NCBI GenBank assembly: GCA_028693285.1
Contig: JAQUVQ010000015.1
Coordinates: 1 to 51,540 of the forward strand
Direction of reading: 5' to 3'
Origin: Smithellaceae bacterium
GTDB lineage: Bacteria > Desulfobacterota > Syntrophia > Syntrophales > Smithellaceae
Length of the DNA stretch: 51,540 bases
The position numbers and the translations under genes were made by a program. Below the pieces are notes generated by a model that made no database searches, was not told the DNA's origin, and was given only the letters and a program-made list of their open reading frames with translations. Of this stretch, positions 23,106 to 31,029 are shown piece after piece. Numbering within the stretch: position 1 is the stretch's first letter; every line of letters begins with the position of its first letter.

Positions 23106-24008
23106 ATGGACGATTGTCGCGTGCAGCTGGCCAATCTTGTGGACTCCCGGGACCCCAAAGCCGTTCTTGAGGAAATTCATGTGATTGCCGGTCTGATGGT
23201 GCCGCGGTTTGATTTTGCGCCTTTCGACCGGGCCTATTCGGACGTGGTCCGTCTCTTTCGCGGCGAATATCCGTCCTATCGCTCCTGCAACGTCCAATAC
23301 CATGATCTCGGCCATACCCTTTCGGTCACACTTGCCGTGGCCCGCCTGATGCACGGAGCCGTGGAAGCCGGACAATCGCTAACCGAAAAAGACCTCAACA
23401 TGGGTCTCATCAGCGGCCTCATGCACGATACCGGCTATATTCAGGAAATTGCCGACCGGCAGGGGACCGGGGCCAAGTACACGCAGGTTCACATCAGCCG
23501 CAGCATCTCGTTTCTTCAAGCCTATTACCGCGGCAATCCGGCGTTCCAAAACGATCTGGATTCGTTTCGGAATATTTTGCTGTGCACGGGGCTCAACACC
23601 CGTGTGGACGCCATCCGGTTTGCCGGCGCGACGGTTGAGCTGCTGGGGAAAATCCTGGGCACGGCGGATCTCCTGGGGCAGATGGCCGATCGCTACTATC
23701 TGGAAAAGCTGCCGGAACTCTACGAGGAGTTCGCGGAGGCCGGCATCACGACCTTTTCCAGCCGGCTGGATCTTTTGGATAAGACGCAGGGGTTTTACCG
23801 GATGACACTGAAGCGTTTTGAAGATGAACTGGGAAACGTGCAGCGTTTTTCCCGCTGCCACTTCAGGAAGCGCTGGGGCATTGATGAAGACCTCTATATT
23901 CAGAGCATTGAAAAAAACATGGCGTATCTGGCCCGGGTGGTCAGTCTTCACCGCGAGAATTACGCGGATCACCTGCGCAGGTTCGCTCATACAAAAGAAC
24001 ATCTTTAA
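23106..24008 (+). CDS. HD-domain phosphohydrolase
   Basis: A 300-residue soluble protein. The metal-binding pattern is QYHDLGHTLSV (H66, H70) and GLMHDTGYIQE (H107, D108), a layout resembling the HNxxH...HD signature of cyclic-nucleotide phosphodiesterases and other HD hydrolases. A later KILGTADLLGQMADRYYLEKL segment gives a further conserved Asp (LGTADL). The substrate is unknown; a nucleotide or nucleotide-based second messenger is a reasonable guess. It is followed after 18 bases by a periplasmic binding protein and divergent from a REC-PAS-LuxR regulator, which suggests a signalling unit. Confidence 0.85.
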   Translation: MDDCRVQLANLVDSRDPKAVLEEIHVIAGLMVPRFDFAPFDRAYSDVVRLFRGEYPSYRSCNVQYHDLGHTLSVTLAVARLMHGAVEAGQSLTEKDLNMGLISGLMHDTGYIQEIADRQGTGAKYTQVHISRSISFLQAYYRGNPAFQNDLDSFRNILLCTGLNTRVDAIRFAGATVELLGKILGTADLLGQMADRYYLEKLPELYEEFAEAGITTFSSRLDLLDKTQGFYRMTLKRFEDELGNVQRFSRCHFRKRWGIDEDLYIQSIEKNMAYLARVVSLHRENYADHLRRFAHTKEHL

Positions 24009-24026
24009 TGGTCATGGAGGATTAAA

Positions 24027-24842
24027 ATGAAAAGGATTGTATGTCTGTTGACGATACTGTTGCTCGCGGCCGGGATTTGCGGGGCTGCCGCGGCGGAAGA
24101 CTCACTGCAAAACATCAAAAAAAGAGGCGTTTTACGGGCCGGCGTCAAAGACCTGACCCCGAGCTTCGCGCTGGCCGACATCAAGACGGGGGAAATCAGC
24201 GGGTATGACGTGGATTTTGTCCGCGCCATCGCCCGCAGACTTGACGTCCGCCTTGAGATCACTCCCTTCAGCGGGGAGGAAAATGAGAGAATTTCCTTCC
24301 TGACGGAGGGCAAAGTCGATATCGTTGCGGCCACCATGACCATCACGAGAGAAAGAGAAAAGCTGATCGATTTCAGCCACCCGTATTTTGTGACGGCCCA
24401 GAAATTTCTGGTGCACAAAGACACCGTGCAGCGGCTGAGCGATCTGAAGAACAAGCAAATCGGAACCGTGGATCAGACCACTTCGGTGGAGAATCTCCGC
24501 AAAGCTCTCCCCTCGGCGTCCATCGTGCTCTTCACCGGTTATGTTCCGGCGTTTCTGTCGCTGCAGAACAGGCAGATTTTCGCCGTTTCGACGGATGAGG
24601 CCATCCTGGCCGGCATTCTGGCAAAATCCGACAAAGACGTATTTGAAATTCCGAAGGTCAGCATTTCCAGAGAGCCCTATGGCCTGGGGGTCCGCAAGGG
24701 GCAGACTTCATTTTTGCGTTTTGTGAATCAGGCGCTTCTGGAGATGGAGCACAGCGGCGAAGCCAAAAGAATCTTTGACAAGTGGTTCGGGCCGGAGAGC
24801 TCCGCCCCGCTGGAGAGGACGTTCAGGATCACCGCGAAATAA
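24027..24842 (+). CDS. periplasmic amino-acid-type substrate-binding protein (SBP_bac_3)
   Basis: A 271-residue secreted protein. A signal peptide (1-22, cut near AAAAED) is followed by the family motif LQNIKKRGVLRAGVKDLTPSF, GYDVDFVRAIARRL, KVDIVAATMTIT and LIDFSHPYF, all typical of glutamine/cystine-type binding proteins. No ABC permease or ATPase gene is next to it in the window, so it is either an orphan transport component or a sensor-type binding protein. The upstream HD gene lies only 18 bases away and is probably in the same transcript; GGAGG precedes the ATG. Confidence 0.9.
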   Translation: MKRIVCLLTILLLAAGICGAAAAEDSLQNIKKRGVLRAGVKDLTPSFALADIKTGEISGYDVDFVRAIARRLDVRLEITPFSGEENERISFLTEGKVDIVAATMTITREREKLIDFSHPYFVTAQKFLVHKDTVQRLSDLKNKQIGTVDQTTSVENLRKALPSASIVLFTGYVPAFLSLQNRQIFAVSTDEAILAGILAKSDKDVFEIPKVSISREPYGLGVRKGQTSFLRFVNQALLEMEHSGEAKRIFDKWFGPESSAPLERTFRITAK

Positions 24843-24886
24843 AGAGTAAAAACGCCCCGCGGCGCAAGAAAGCGGGCCGGTGCGAA

Positions 24887-25333
24887 TCAGCGGCTGTTCT
24901 CCAGGGCGGCGATCTTGGCGATTCTTCGTTCGTGACGGCCGCCTTCGAACGGGGTGCTCAGGAATTTTTCGATCATTTCCTCGACCGGCACGGCGTAGCG
25001 CACTCTGCCGCCGAAGGCGATGAAGTTGGCGTTATTGTGAGCCCTGGCCATTTCGGCGCTGAACGGATCGCCGATAAGGGCGCAGCGGATGCCGGCGATT
25101 TTGTTGGCGGCTATCGAAACGCCGATGCCCGTGCCGCAAAGCAGAATGCCGAATTCGTAGCCGCCTTTCAGGAATTCCCGGCAGGCGGCCGCGGCCGTAT
25201 CCGGGTAATCGACGGATTCGCTGCCCCATGTTCCAAGATCGGTGACCTCGAAATTCTTCCTTTGCAAAAAGGCGATGATCCTGTCCTTCAGCGCAACCGC
25301 TCCATGATCGCCGGCGATGACGATTTTTTTCAT
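24887..25333 (-). CDS. rpiB: ribose-5-phosphate isomerase B family protein
   Basis: A 148-residue sugar-phosphate isomerase that interconverts ribose 5-phosphate and ribulose 5-phosphate in the pentose phosphate pathway. Family features are MKKIVIAGDHGAVALK (start), YPDTAAAACR, the active-site GILLCGTGIGVSIAANK loop with its catalytic cysteine, and ARAHNNANFIAFGGR. Related LacAB-type sugar isomerases share the fold; RpiB is the simplest reading in this context. It is convergent with the binding-protein gene and divergent from xerD, with AGGAGGGGG before the ATG. Confidence 0.93.
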   Translation of the reverse strand: MKKIVIAGDHGAVALKDRIIAFLQRKNFEVTDLGTWGSESVDYPDTAAAACREFLKGGYEFGILLCGTGIGVSIAANKIAGIRCALIGDPFSAEMARAHNNANFIAFGGRVRYAVPVEEMIEKFLSTPFEGGRHERRIAKIAALENSR

Positions 25334-25405
25334 CTGCGGACTCCCCCTCCTGACCCTTGATGACGCTTCTTTCTACAAGATGCCGGGGAATGTCAACAAA
25401 AAATC

Positions 25406-25434
25406 TTTACATCAGCATCGGATTTGCGTAGAAA
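25406..25434 (+). promoter_or_regulatory. candidate sigma-70 promoter for xerD
   Basis: TTTACA (25406-25411) and TAGAAA (25429-25434) are separated by 17 bases. Transcription would start at or next to the ATG at 25441, so the message could be leaderless; no Shine-Dalgarno sequence is visible before the start. Confidence 0.4.
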
Positions 25435-25440
25435 AATGCC

Positions 25441-26328
25441 ATGCGCGAATGGCTGAACCGGTATTATCAATATCTGCTGATCGAGAAAGGGGCTGCGGAC
25501 AACACGCTTGCGGCGTACGGGCGTGACTTGAACCGCTATCTGGCCTTTCTCGAACAGAGGGGGCTTTCGAATCCTCGGTCGGCACTTCCGCAGACGGTGG
25601 TGGATTTTCTGGTGCAGATCAAGTCAGAAGGGCTTTCGGCCAATTCGGCAAACCGGACGCTGGCCGCCCTGCGCGGCTTTTACAAGTACCTGCTGAGGGA
25701 AAAGGTTTTGGAGGAATCGCCGCTGGCTCAAATTGAGCTGGCCAAAGTCTGGATGCGTCTCCCCGACACGGTCAGTTCCGATGAAATGAAAAAGATCCTG
25801 TCCCAGCCGGACGATTCGACCCCGCAGGGTTTGCGGGACCGGGCGATGCTGGAGCTGCTCTACGCGTCCGGGCTTCGCGTGTCGGAGCTGGCCGGCCTCA
25901 CCATGAACAGCATCAACTGGCAGGTGGGTTTTCTGACCGTCATGGGGAAGGGCGGCAAGGAGCGGGTCGTGCCCGTCGGCAAAACGGCCTATGACTGCGT
26001 GCGGCGATACGTCGATGAAGCGAGGCCGAAGCTTATCCGGTCCAAAACGACGGACGTTTTATTTCTGAATCGCTTCGGAACGTCCCTGACGCGCCAGGGA
26101 CTTTGGAAAATCATCGTCCATTACGCGCAAAAAGCGGGCTTGAAAAAAAATGTGCACCCGCATACATTCCGGCATTCCTTCGCCTCCCATCTGCTGGAGG
26201 GGGGGGCGGATTTGCGCGCGGTGCAGGTGATGCTCGGTCATTCGGATATTTCGACGACGCAGATTTACACGCATGTAACCCGGGAACGCCTGAAAGAGAT
26301 TCACCGGAAATATCATCCAAGAGGTTGA
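25441..26328 (+). CDS. xerD: tyrosine recombinase XerD
   Basis: Site-specific recombinase that resolves chromosome dimers at dif with a XerC partner. The 295-residue protein has the N-terminal SAM-like domain (1-100) and the catalytic domain with R146 (SGLRVSE), K170, H241 and R244 (HTFRHSF), H267 (LGHSDIS) and nucleophile Y276 (QIYTH). These positions lie two to three residues from the catalytic set of E. coli XerD, so it is intact. XerC versus XerD cannot be settled by eye with certainty; XerD is favoured. It begins the long plus-strand run, and the TPR gene follows four bases after its stop. Confidence 0.9.
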   Translation: MREWLNRYYQYLLIEKGAADNTLAAYGRDLNRYLAFLEQRGLSNPRSALPQTVVDFLVQIKSEGLSANSANRTLAALRGFYKYLLREKVLEESPLAQIELAKVWMRLPDTVSSDEMKKILSQPDDSTPQGLRDRAMLELLYASGLRVSELAGLTMNSINWQVGFLTVMGKGGKERVVPVGKTAYDCVRRYVDEARPKLIRSKTTDVLFLNRFGTSLTRQGLWKIIVHYAQKAGLKKNVHPHTFRHSFASHLLEGGADLRAVQVMLGHSDISTTQIYTHVTRERLKEIHRKYHPRG

Positions 26329-26332
26329 AGAT

Positions 26333-28324
26333 TTGCGAAAACCGGCAGGGCTTAAAATCGGATTCGGCAAAAAAGTCTTTGCGGCGGCGGGCATCACGGC
26401 GCTGGTTTTGGCCCTTTTGACGGTGTTTTTCCCCAAAACCTTTCAAACAGCCGGCTTTTATCTCCAGAGAGGAATCAACGGTTTTTCTTATTATATTCTG
26501 GGGGCCTCGCCGCATTTTTATCATTTGGAGATGGAAAAAAACGCGAGCGATTTTCGCGTCAGAGCCGGAGAAACCCTGGACGTAACGTATCGCGATGAAT
26601 TCGTGGTCAAATCCGTGGCCAGTGATGACTGGAGCGGAAAAAGCCTGGAGCCGGTTCTGGAGGGGCCCGGCGGCAAAGCCGGCATCATCGGCGTGCCGTT
26701 TCGCGGAATTGACCTGGTGGACAAACTGCTCGCCGGCGGCGTGATTCCCGAGGGGACGCAGGCCGCCGGTGTTTATCAAATTGCGGTCTATTCCACGCGG
26801 GACAAAATCGGCGTGGTGCCCCTCCGGGTGATGATCACGCCGCAGGACTGGCTGAGGTTCGCAAAGAGCCGCGGCAATCCGGGCGAGCAGGAGGCGTACC
26901 TGAAGAAGGCGGCTGCTCAAAACCGGGAAGACGCCGGCGTGCGCAAGATCCTTGCCGGCATTTATCTTCAGCAAAACCGGATCGGGGAGGCCGCGAAGCT
27001 GTATGAAGAAATTTTGCGCATCAGCCCCGGCGATCCCCTCGCGATGAAAGAACTGGCCCGCTGCATTGCACAGCTCGGCCGGGAGGACCGCGCCATCGAT
27101 CTTTTGTCCCGTCTGACGGAAGTCCAGACGGAGGATGCCGAAGCCCATGCCATGCTCGGAGCCGCCTACGGGCGCAAAACCATCTGGGACAAAGCGGCGG
27201 ACAGCTATTTCCGGGCCGTCCAGATCGATCCGGACAACCATGCGGTGCGGCTTTTGCTGGCCCAAGCCTATGAGAAATCCCGCCGGACCGACGCGGCGGT
27301 GGAACAGTACCGCTTCGTCATCCGCCATGCACCCGACGCAGCCCCGGCCTGGCGGGCGATGGGCGACATGCACCTGAAGAGCGGGCGATACGCGCAGGCG
27401 ATTGAGAGCTACACGCGCGTCCTCGACCTTCAGCCGAAAGACGCGGCGGCGCATGCCAACCTGGCCACGGCCTACGCCGGTCTGGGCAAAGCGAGGGAGG
27501 AAATGGAGCACCTGCAGAAGGCCGCGGCGCTGTCGCCCGACGAGCCGGTGATCCGCTTCAATCTCGCGGCCGCTTATGAAAAAAGGGGCAAGACGCCCGA
27601 CGCCGTCCGGGAATACGGCCGGGTTTTGAAAAACAAGCCGGACGATGCCGACGCGCTCGCGCGCCTGGCGGATCTGACCTTTCAAAACAAACAGTATGAG
27701 CAGGCCGCCGGTTATTACGAAAAACTCTCGCGGATTCACCCGACGCGCGCGTCGATATTCGTTAGGCTGGGATTTGCCCGCGGGGAACTGAAGCAGTATG
27801 CCGCATCGGCCGAAGATTACGAAAAGGCTCTCCGGCTGGGGGCAAAAGACCAGGCCCTGTATTACAATCTGGCGTTTACCTATACGAAGCTGGGCAGGGA
27901 AAAGGATGCCGTCCGCTACTACGAAAAAATATCGCCCCAGAATAAAAAAACGCTGAGCATTCTGGCCGATCATTACCTGAGAGAAAAACAGTACGCCCAA
28001 GCCATCCGTTATTACCAGAGAATTCTGAAACTGGAGCCCAAAAAGGCGTCTTCCTGGGCCGGCCTGGGGTATGCCTGGCTTGCCTCCGGAAACCCGGATA
28101 AAGCGATTGAGCATTATTCGCAGGCTTTGAAGTACGACCGCGAGGATGACGAGATTTACGCCAACCTGGGCATCGCCTATGAAAAAAAAGGGCTTTACCC
28201 GGAAGCCCTGAAAGCTTATAGGAGCGCCTACGAGATCAATCCGGAAACTCGGGTGGCGCCGCGGATTCCGAGGCTGCGCATTCAACTTTTGCATAAAAAA
28301 GATAACAGAGGAAGCGAACCATGA
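26333..28324 (+). CDS. membrane-anchored TPR protein
   Basis: A 663-residue protein with a single N-terminal membrane helix (about 15-35), a non-repeat domain (about 60-175) and a long array of tetratricopeptide repeats (about 190-640, twelve or thirteen copies, for example AEAHAMLGAAYGRKTIWDKA and KASSWAGLGYAWLASGNPDK). It is probably exported or faces the periplasm and acts as a scaffold. The start is a TTG at 26333 with AGAGG upstream. Its stop overlaps the kdsA ATG, so it is coupled to lipopolysaccharide genes. The exact role is unknown. Confidence 0.85.
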   Translation: MRKPAGLKIGFGKKVFAAAGITALVLALLTVFFPKTFQTAGFYLQRGINGFSYYILGASPHFYHLEMEKNASDFRVRAGETLDVTYRDEFVVKSVASDDWSGKSLEPVLEGPGGKAGIIGVPFRGIDLVDKLLAGGVIPEGTQAAGVYQIAVYSTRDKIGVVPLRVMITPQDWLRFAKSRGNPGEQEAYLKKAAAQNREDAGVRKILAGIYLQQNRIGEAAKLYEEILRISPGDPLAMKELARCIAQLGREDRAIDLLSRLTEVQTEDAEAHAMLGAAYGRKTIWDKAADSYFRAVQIDPDNHAVRLLLAQAYEKSRRTDAAVEQYRFVIRHAPDAAPAWRAMGDMHLKSGRYAQAIESYTRVLDLQPKDAAAHANLATAYAGLGKAREEMEHLQKAAALSPDEPVIRFNLAAAYEKRGKTPDAVREYGRVLKNKPDDADALARLADLTFQNKQYEQAAGYYEKLSRIHPTRASIFVRLGFARGELKQYAASAEDYEKALRLGAKDQALYYNLAFTYTKLGREKDAVRYYEKISPQNKKTLSILADHYLREKQYAQAIRYYQRILKLEPKKASSWAGLGYAWLASGNPDKAIEHYSQALKYDREDDEIYANLGIAYEKKGLYPEALKAYRSAYEINPETRVAPRIPRLRIQLLHKKDNRGSEP

Positions 28325-29154
28325 AGCAAGTGAAGCTGAATTCCCACACGATCGGCGGCAAGGCCGGGTTTATTTTGATAGCCGGCCCCTGCGTTCTGGA
28401 AAATGAAGCATCGGCGATGGAGATTGCCGTGTATCTGAAAGAGCTGACGGACAGGCTGGAGATTCCCTTTGTCTTTAAGGCATCCTACGACAAGGCCAAC
28501 CGGACGTCGGTTGCCGCTTACCGCGGGCCGGGCGCCCGCGCGGGGCTTGCCATATTGAAAAACGTCCGGGAAAAAATTGGCGTGCCGGTCCTTTCCGACG
28601 TGCACCGGTTTGAAGAAATTGAGGAAGCGGCGGAGGTGCTGGATGTGATGCAGGTGCCCGCGTTTCTGTGCCGGCAGACGGATTTTGTCGTGGAGGTCGC
28701 GAAAAAAGCGAAGATCGTGAATGTGAAAAAAGGGCAGTTTCTCGCGCCCTGGGACGTGGCCAACATCATCGGAAAGATTCAGTCGGCCGGCAATGAAAAT
28801 ATTCTGATCACCGAACGGGGCGCGTCCTTTGGATACAACAATCTGGTGTTCGATGTCCGCGCCCTGCCGATCATGAGGGCGATGGGATACCCCGTCATTT
28901 TTGATGCCACGCATTCGGTGCAGCTGCCGGGCGGCATGGGAACCTCGTCCGGCGGCCAGCGGGACATGGTGCCCTACCTGGCGCGGGCGGCCGTCGCGGC
29001 GGGCGTGGACGGCATTTTCATGGAAGTCCATCCGGATCCTGAAAAAGCGCTGTGCGACGGGGCCAATTCGCTTTATCTGAATTCGCTTAAAGAACTGCTG
29101 ACGACGCTGAAGAAGATCGATGGAATAACGAAGGGAATAGGCCATGGGTCATAG
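28321..29154 (+). CDS. kdsA: 3-deoxy-D-manno-octulosonate 8-phosphate synthase (Kdo8P synthase)
   Basis: Condenses arabinose 5-phosphate with phosphoenolpyruvate to give Kdo 8-phosphate, the first step toward the inner core of lipopolysaccharide. The 277-residue TIM barrel has IAGPCVLENE, FKASYDKANRTS, the segment with DVHRFEEIEE and DATHSVQLPGG. C24 in AGPC corresponds to the metal-ligand cysteine of the metal-dependent class; E. coli has asparagine here. The start overlaps the TPR stop (ATGA). The last codons run into a 7-bp repeat (29140-29170). Confidence 0.95.
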   Translation: MKQVKLNSHTIGGKAGFILIAGPCVLENEASAMEIAVYLKELTDRLEIPFVFKASYDKANRTSVAAYRGPGARAGLAILKNVREKIGVPVLSDVHRFEEIEEAAEVLDVMQVPAFLCRQTDFVVEVAKKAKIVNVKKGQFLAPWDVANIIGKIQSAGNENILITERGASFGYNNLVFDVRALPIMRAMGYPVIFDATHSVQLPGGMGTSSGGQRDMVPYLARAAVAAGVDGIFMEVHPDPEKALCDGANSLYLNSLKELLTTLKKIDGITKGIGHGS

Positions 29155-29310
29155 GCGATGGGCGATAGGGAAAAAGCTCATAGCTCATAGTGAAGAGCGA
29201 TGAGTGGCGAGTAAATTGTTGGGCGGGTCTTCAGACCCGACGTGATGAACAGTGGATGGCGGATGGTAAAAAAAAGCAACGAGCGGAAAGCGATGAGTGA
29301 AGAGCGAATA
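29140..29310. repeat. degenerate heptamer repeats between kdsA and kdsC
   Basis: Three runs keep a 7-base register. At 29140-29170 units read GGCCATG, GGTCATA, GGCGATG, GGCGATA. At 29175-29216 units read AGCTCAT, AGCTCAT, AGTGAAG, AGCGATG, AGTGGCG. At 29282-29309 units read AGCGGAA, AGCGATG, AGTGAAG, AGCGAAT. The kdsA stop lies inside the first run, and the kdsC start follows the last run directly. Between the second and third runs lies a short GGGCGGGTC hairpin fragment (29220-29240). Confidence 0.6.
29220..29240. repeat. short hairpin fragment related to the element at 44268
   Basis: TGGGCGGGTCTTCAGACCCG at this position contains CGGGTCT/AGACCCG, a hairpin, and shares GGGCGGGTC, TTCAG and ACCCG in the same order with the left half of 44268-44356. 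It is probably a remnant or deletion derivative of that element. Confidence 0.4.
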
Positions 29311-29850
29311 ATGAAAAAGAAGATACGGGGAAAGCTTGAAAAGATAAAGATGCTGATTCTGGATGTGGACGGGGTGATGACGGACGGCAGAATCATCATG
29401 GACAGCGACGGACGGGAGATAAAAAACTTTTATGTCCGCGACGGCCACGGGCTGGTCATGCTTCAGCGCCACGGCATTCGGGTCGCGATCCTGACCGGAC
29501 GGACATCTTCGGTGGTCGATCATCGGGCGCGCGAGTTGAAAATTGCGCAGGTATATCAGGGGGCGCTGAACAAGAAGGAAGTTTATGCAAAAATTCTTGA
29601 GAAAAACGGCCTGGCGCCGGAAGAAACCGCTTACCTGGGAGACGATATTGTGGATATTCCCGTTCTGAAGATGGCCGGATTTTCCGCCGCGGTGGCCGAT
29701 GCGGTGGATGAGGTGAAAAAGCATGTCGATTATGTCACGCTTTGCCGCGGCGGGAAGGGAGCGGTGAGGGAGATCTGCGAGATGCTGCTTGAGGCGCTGG
29801 GCTTCTGGCCGGAAGTTGCCAGACGTTATGACTTTGACGGACCCGAATAG
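29311..29850 (+). CDS. kdsC: 3-deoxy-D-manno-octulosonate 8-phosphate phosphatase (Kdo8P phosphatase)
   Basis: HAD-family phosphatase that removes phosphate from Kdo 8-phosphate. The chosen protein has 179 residues with LILDVDGVMTDG (nucleophile and acid aspartates), the VRDGHGLVMLQRHG segment, ILTGRTS and GDDIVDIPVLKMAG. Longer in-frame starts exist (29242, 29293), but they are encoded by the heptamer repeat zone, and 29311 gives the usual family length. It follows kdsA by 156 bases. Kdo made by both enzymes is used for lipopolysaccharide, exported by the next genes. Confidence 0.92.
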   Translation: MKKKIRGKLEKIKMLILDVDGVMTDGRIIMDSDGREIKNFYVRDGHGLVMLQRHGIRVAILTGRTSSVVDHRARELKIAQVYQGALNKKEVYAKILEKNGLAPEETAYLGDDIVDIPVLKMAGFSAAVADAVDEVKKHVDYVTLCRGGKGAVREICEMLLEALGFWPEVARRYDFDGPE

Positions 29851-29886
29851 CTTTACAGGGAAGAGAGCGAGTGATATATCAAACCC

Positions 29887-30441
29887 ATGGGTTTTCAAAG
29901 AAAAGTAAAAATTGCAGCGATTACGCTGATGATTCTTGTACTTGCGGGCGCGGTCCTGTTTGCCCTTCTGCGGGCGACCGGCGGCAAAAAAGAGACGATT
30001 GTCAAGATCCTGCCTGACGAAGCGGATGTCCGCATCGCGGATTTCTTTTATACGGAAGTCGGCAAGGACAATCTCCGCTGGGAGGTGAAGGCGAAAACCG
30101 CCCAGTATCAGAAGAAGAGGAATCTGGCCCTGTTTGATCAGGTTCAGATGAAACTGATAACGCAGAAAGGCAGGACCTTTGTGATGACGGGCGACCAGGG
30201 CGAGATGCGGACCGACAGCAAAGACGTCGAAATCCGGGGACATGTCGTGGTGACGGCCGATACGGGAGAAAAATTCTCCACGGAGGTTCTGCGCTACAGC
30301 GACGCTCGGAAACAAATTTATACCGACGCCTCCGTCCGGATGGAAACGAGCCGCATGAAAATTCAGGGAGTCGGCCTTTCCATTCTGATGGATAAAGGGG
30401 AGCTTGCGCTTTCCTCCGGCGTCAAAGCGAAAATTTACTGA
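29887..30441 (+). CDS. lptC: LPS export inner-membrane protein LptC
   Basis: Bitopic component of the lipopolysaccharide transport bridge that passes LPS from LptBFG to LptA. The 184-residue protein has one N-terminal helix (about 8-28) and a periplasmic beta-jellyroll with YTEVGKDNLRWEVKAKTAQY, VEIRGHVVVTADTGEKF and the TEVLRYSDARKQIYTD segment. Length and order match the family. It lies between kdsC and lptA; the stop lies within eight bases of the lptA start, so the genes are co-transcribed. Confidence 0.9.
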   Translation: MGFQRKVKIAAITLMILVLAGAVLFALLRATGGKKETIVKILPDEADVRIADFFYTEVGKDNLRWEVKAKTAQYQKKRNLALFDQVQMKLITQKGRTFVMTGDQGEMRTDSKDVEIRGHVVVTADTGEKFSTEVLRYSDARKQIYTDASVRMETSRMKIQGVGLSILMDKGELALSSGVKAKIY

Positions 30442-30448
30442 TGGGACC

Positions 30449-31000
30449 ATGTTGATGAAAAAAATAGTCCTGATCACGGCGGGGATTCTGGTCGCCCTGA
30501 ACCTACAGGCCTGGGCGCAAACCGGTTTGCTTCAGAAAAACACGCTTCGGAAAAATGAGCCGATTCAGATTGTTTCCGATAAAATGGAAGCTTTTCAGGC
30601 CACCCGAATGGTGGTGTTTTCCGGCAATGCCGTGGCGCAGCAGGGGGATGTCCGGATCCAGGCGGACCGCCTGTCGATTTACTACAAGAACTCCGGCGCC
30701 CAGAGCGAAAAAGTCGGACCGGACGCGGAGCAGACGGGCGACCTTGAAAAAATCGTCGCCAGCGGCCACGTGGTGATCACGCAAAAAGATGTGCTGGCCA
30801 CGGGCAATGAAGCGGTGTATTATCAGGACACGGCCCGGTTCGTCATGACGGGAAACCCCGTCCTGCGGCAGGAAAAAAGCGTGATTAAGGGCTGCAGGGT
30901 CATCATTCAGGTCGATGAGAACCGCGGGAAAGTGGAGCAGTGCGCAGACGAAAATTCGGGAAGGGTCACGGCCATCATCCACCCCCGGAAGAAAAAATAA
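30449..31000 (+). CDS. lptA: LPS transport periplasmic protein LptA
   Basis: Periplasmic protein whose beta-jellyrolls form the bridge for lipopolysaccharide between the two membranes. The 183-residue protein has a signal peptide (MLMKKIVLITAG... cut near WAQ), followed by OstA-type repeats: EPIQIVSDKMEA, VFSGNAVAQQGDVRIQADRL, KIVASGHVVITQKD and NEAVYYQDTARFVMTGNP. The ATG at 30449 or the one six bases later are both possible. The C-terminal tail ends in a basic RKKK. lptB follows after 29 bases. Confidence 0.9.
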   Translation: MLMKKIVLITAGILVALNLQAWAQTGLLQKNTLRKNEPIQIVSDKMEAFQATRMVVFSGNAVAQQGDVRIQADRLSIYYKNSGAQSEKVGPDAEQTGDLEKIVASGHVVITQKDVLATGNEAVYYQDTARFVMTGNPVLRQEKSVIKGCRVIIQVDENRGKVEQCADENSGRVTAIIHPRKKK

Positions 31001-31029
31001 TCCTGCGTGACGGGCTCCCGAGAGGGAAA

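Noticed and set aside
22915..23106. A 63-codon arginine-rich frame ending at the HD gene start.
   Set aside because: No ribosome-binding site, unnatural composition, and no resemblance to known small proteins.
26111..28294. A 727-codon open frame on the minus strand, opposite the TPR gene.
   Set aside because: The TPR repeats on the plus strand are unmistakable; the opposite frame has no recognisable domain and is a codon-bias shadow.
29140..29216. Possible CRISPR-like array.
   Set aside because: Units are only seven bases, degenerate, and contiguous with no spacers.
29185..30477. A 430-codon minus-strand frame across kdsC and lptC.
   Set aside because: It is antisense to two recognised genes and passes through the heptamer repeat zone.
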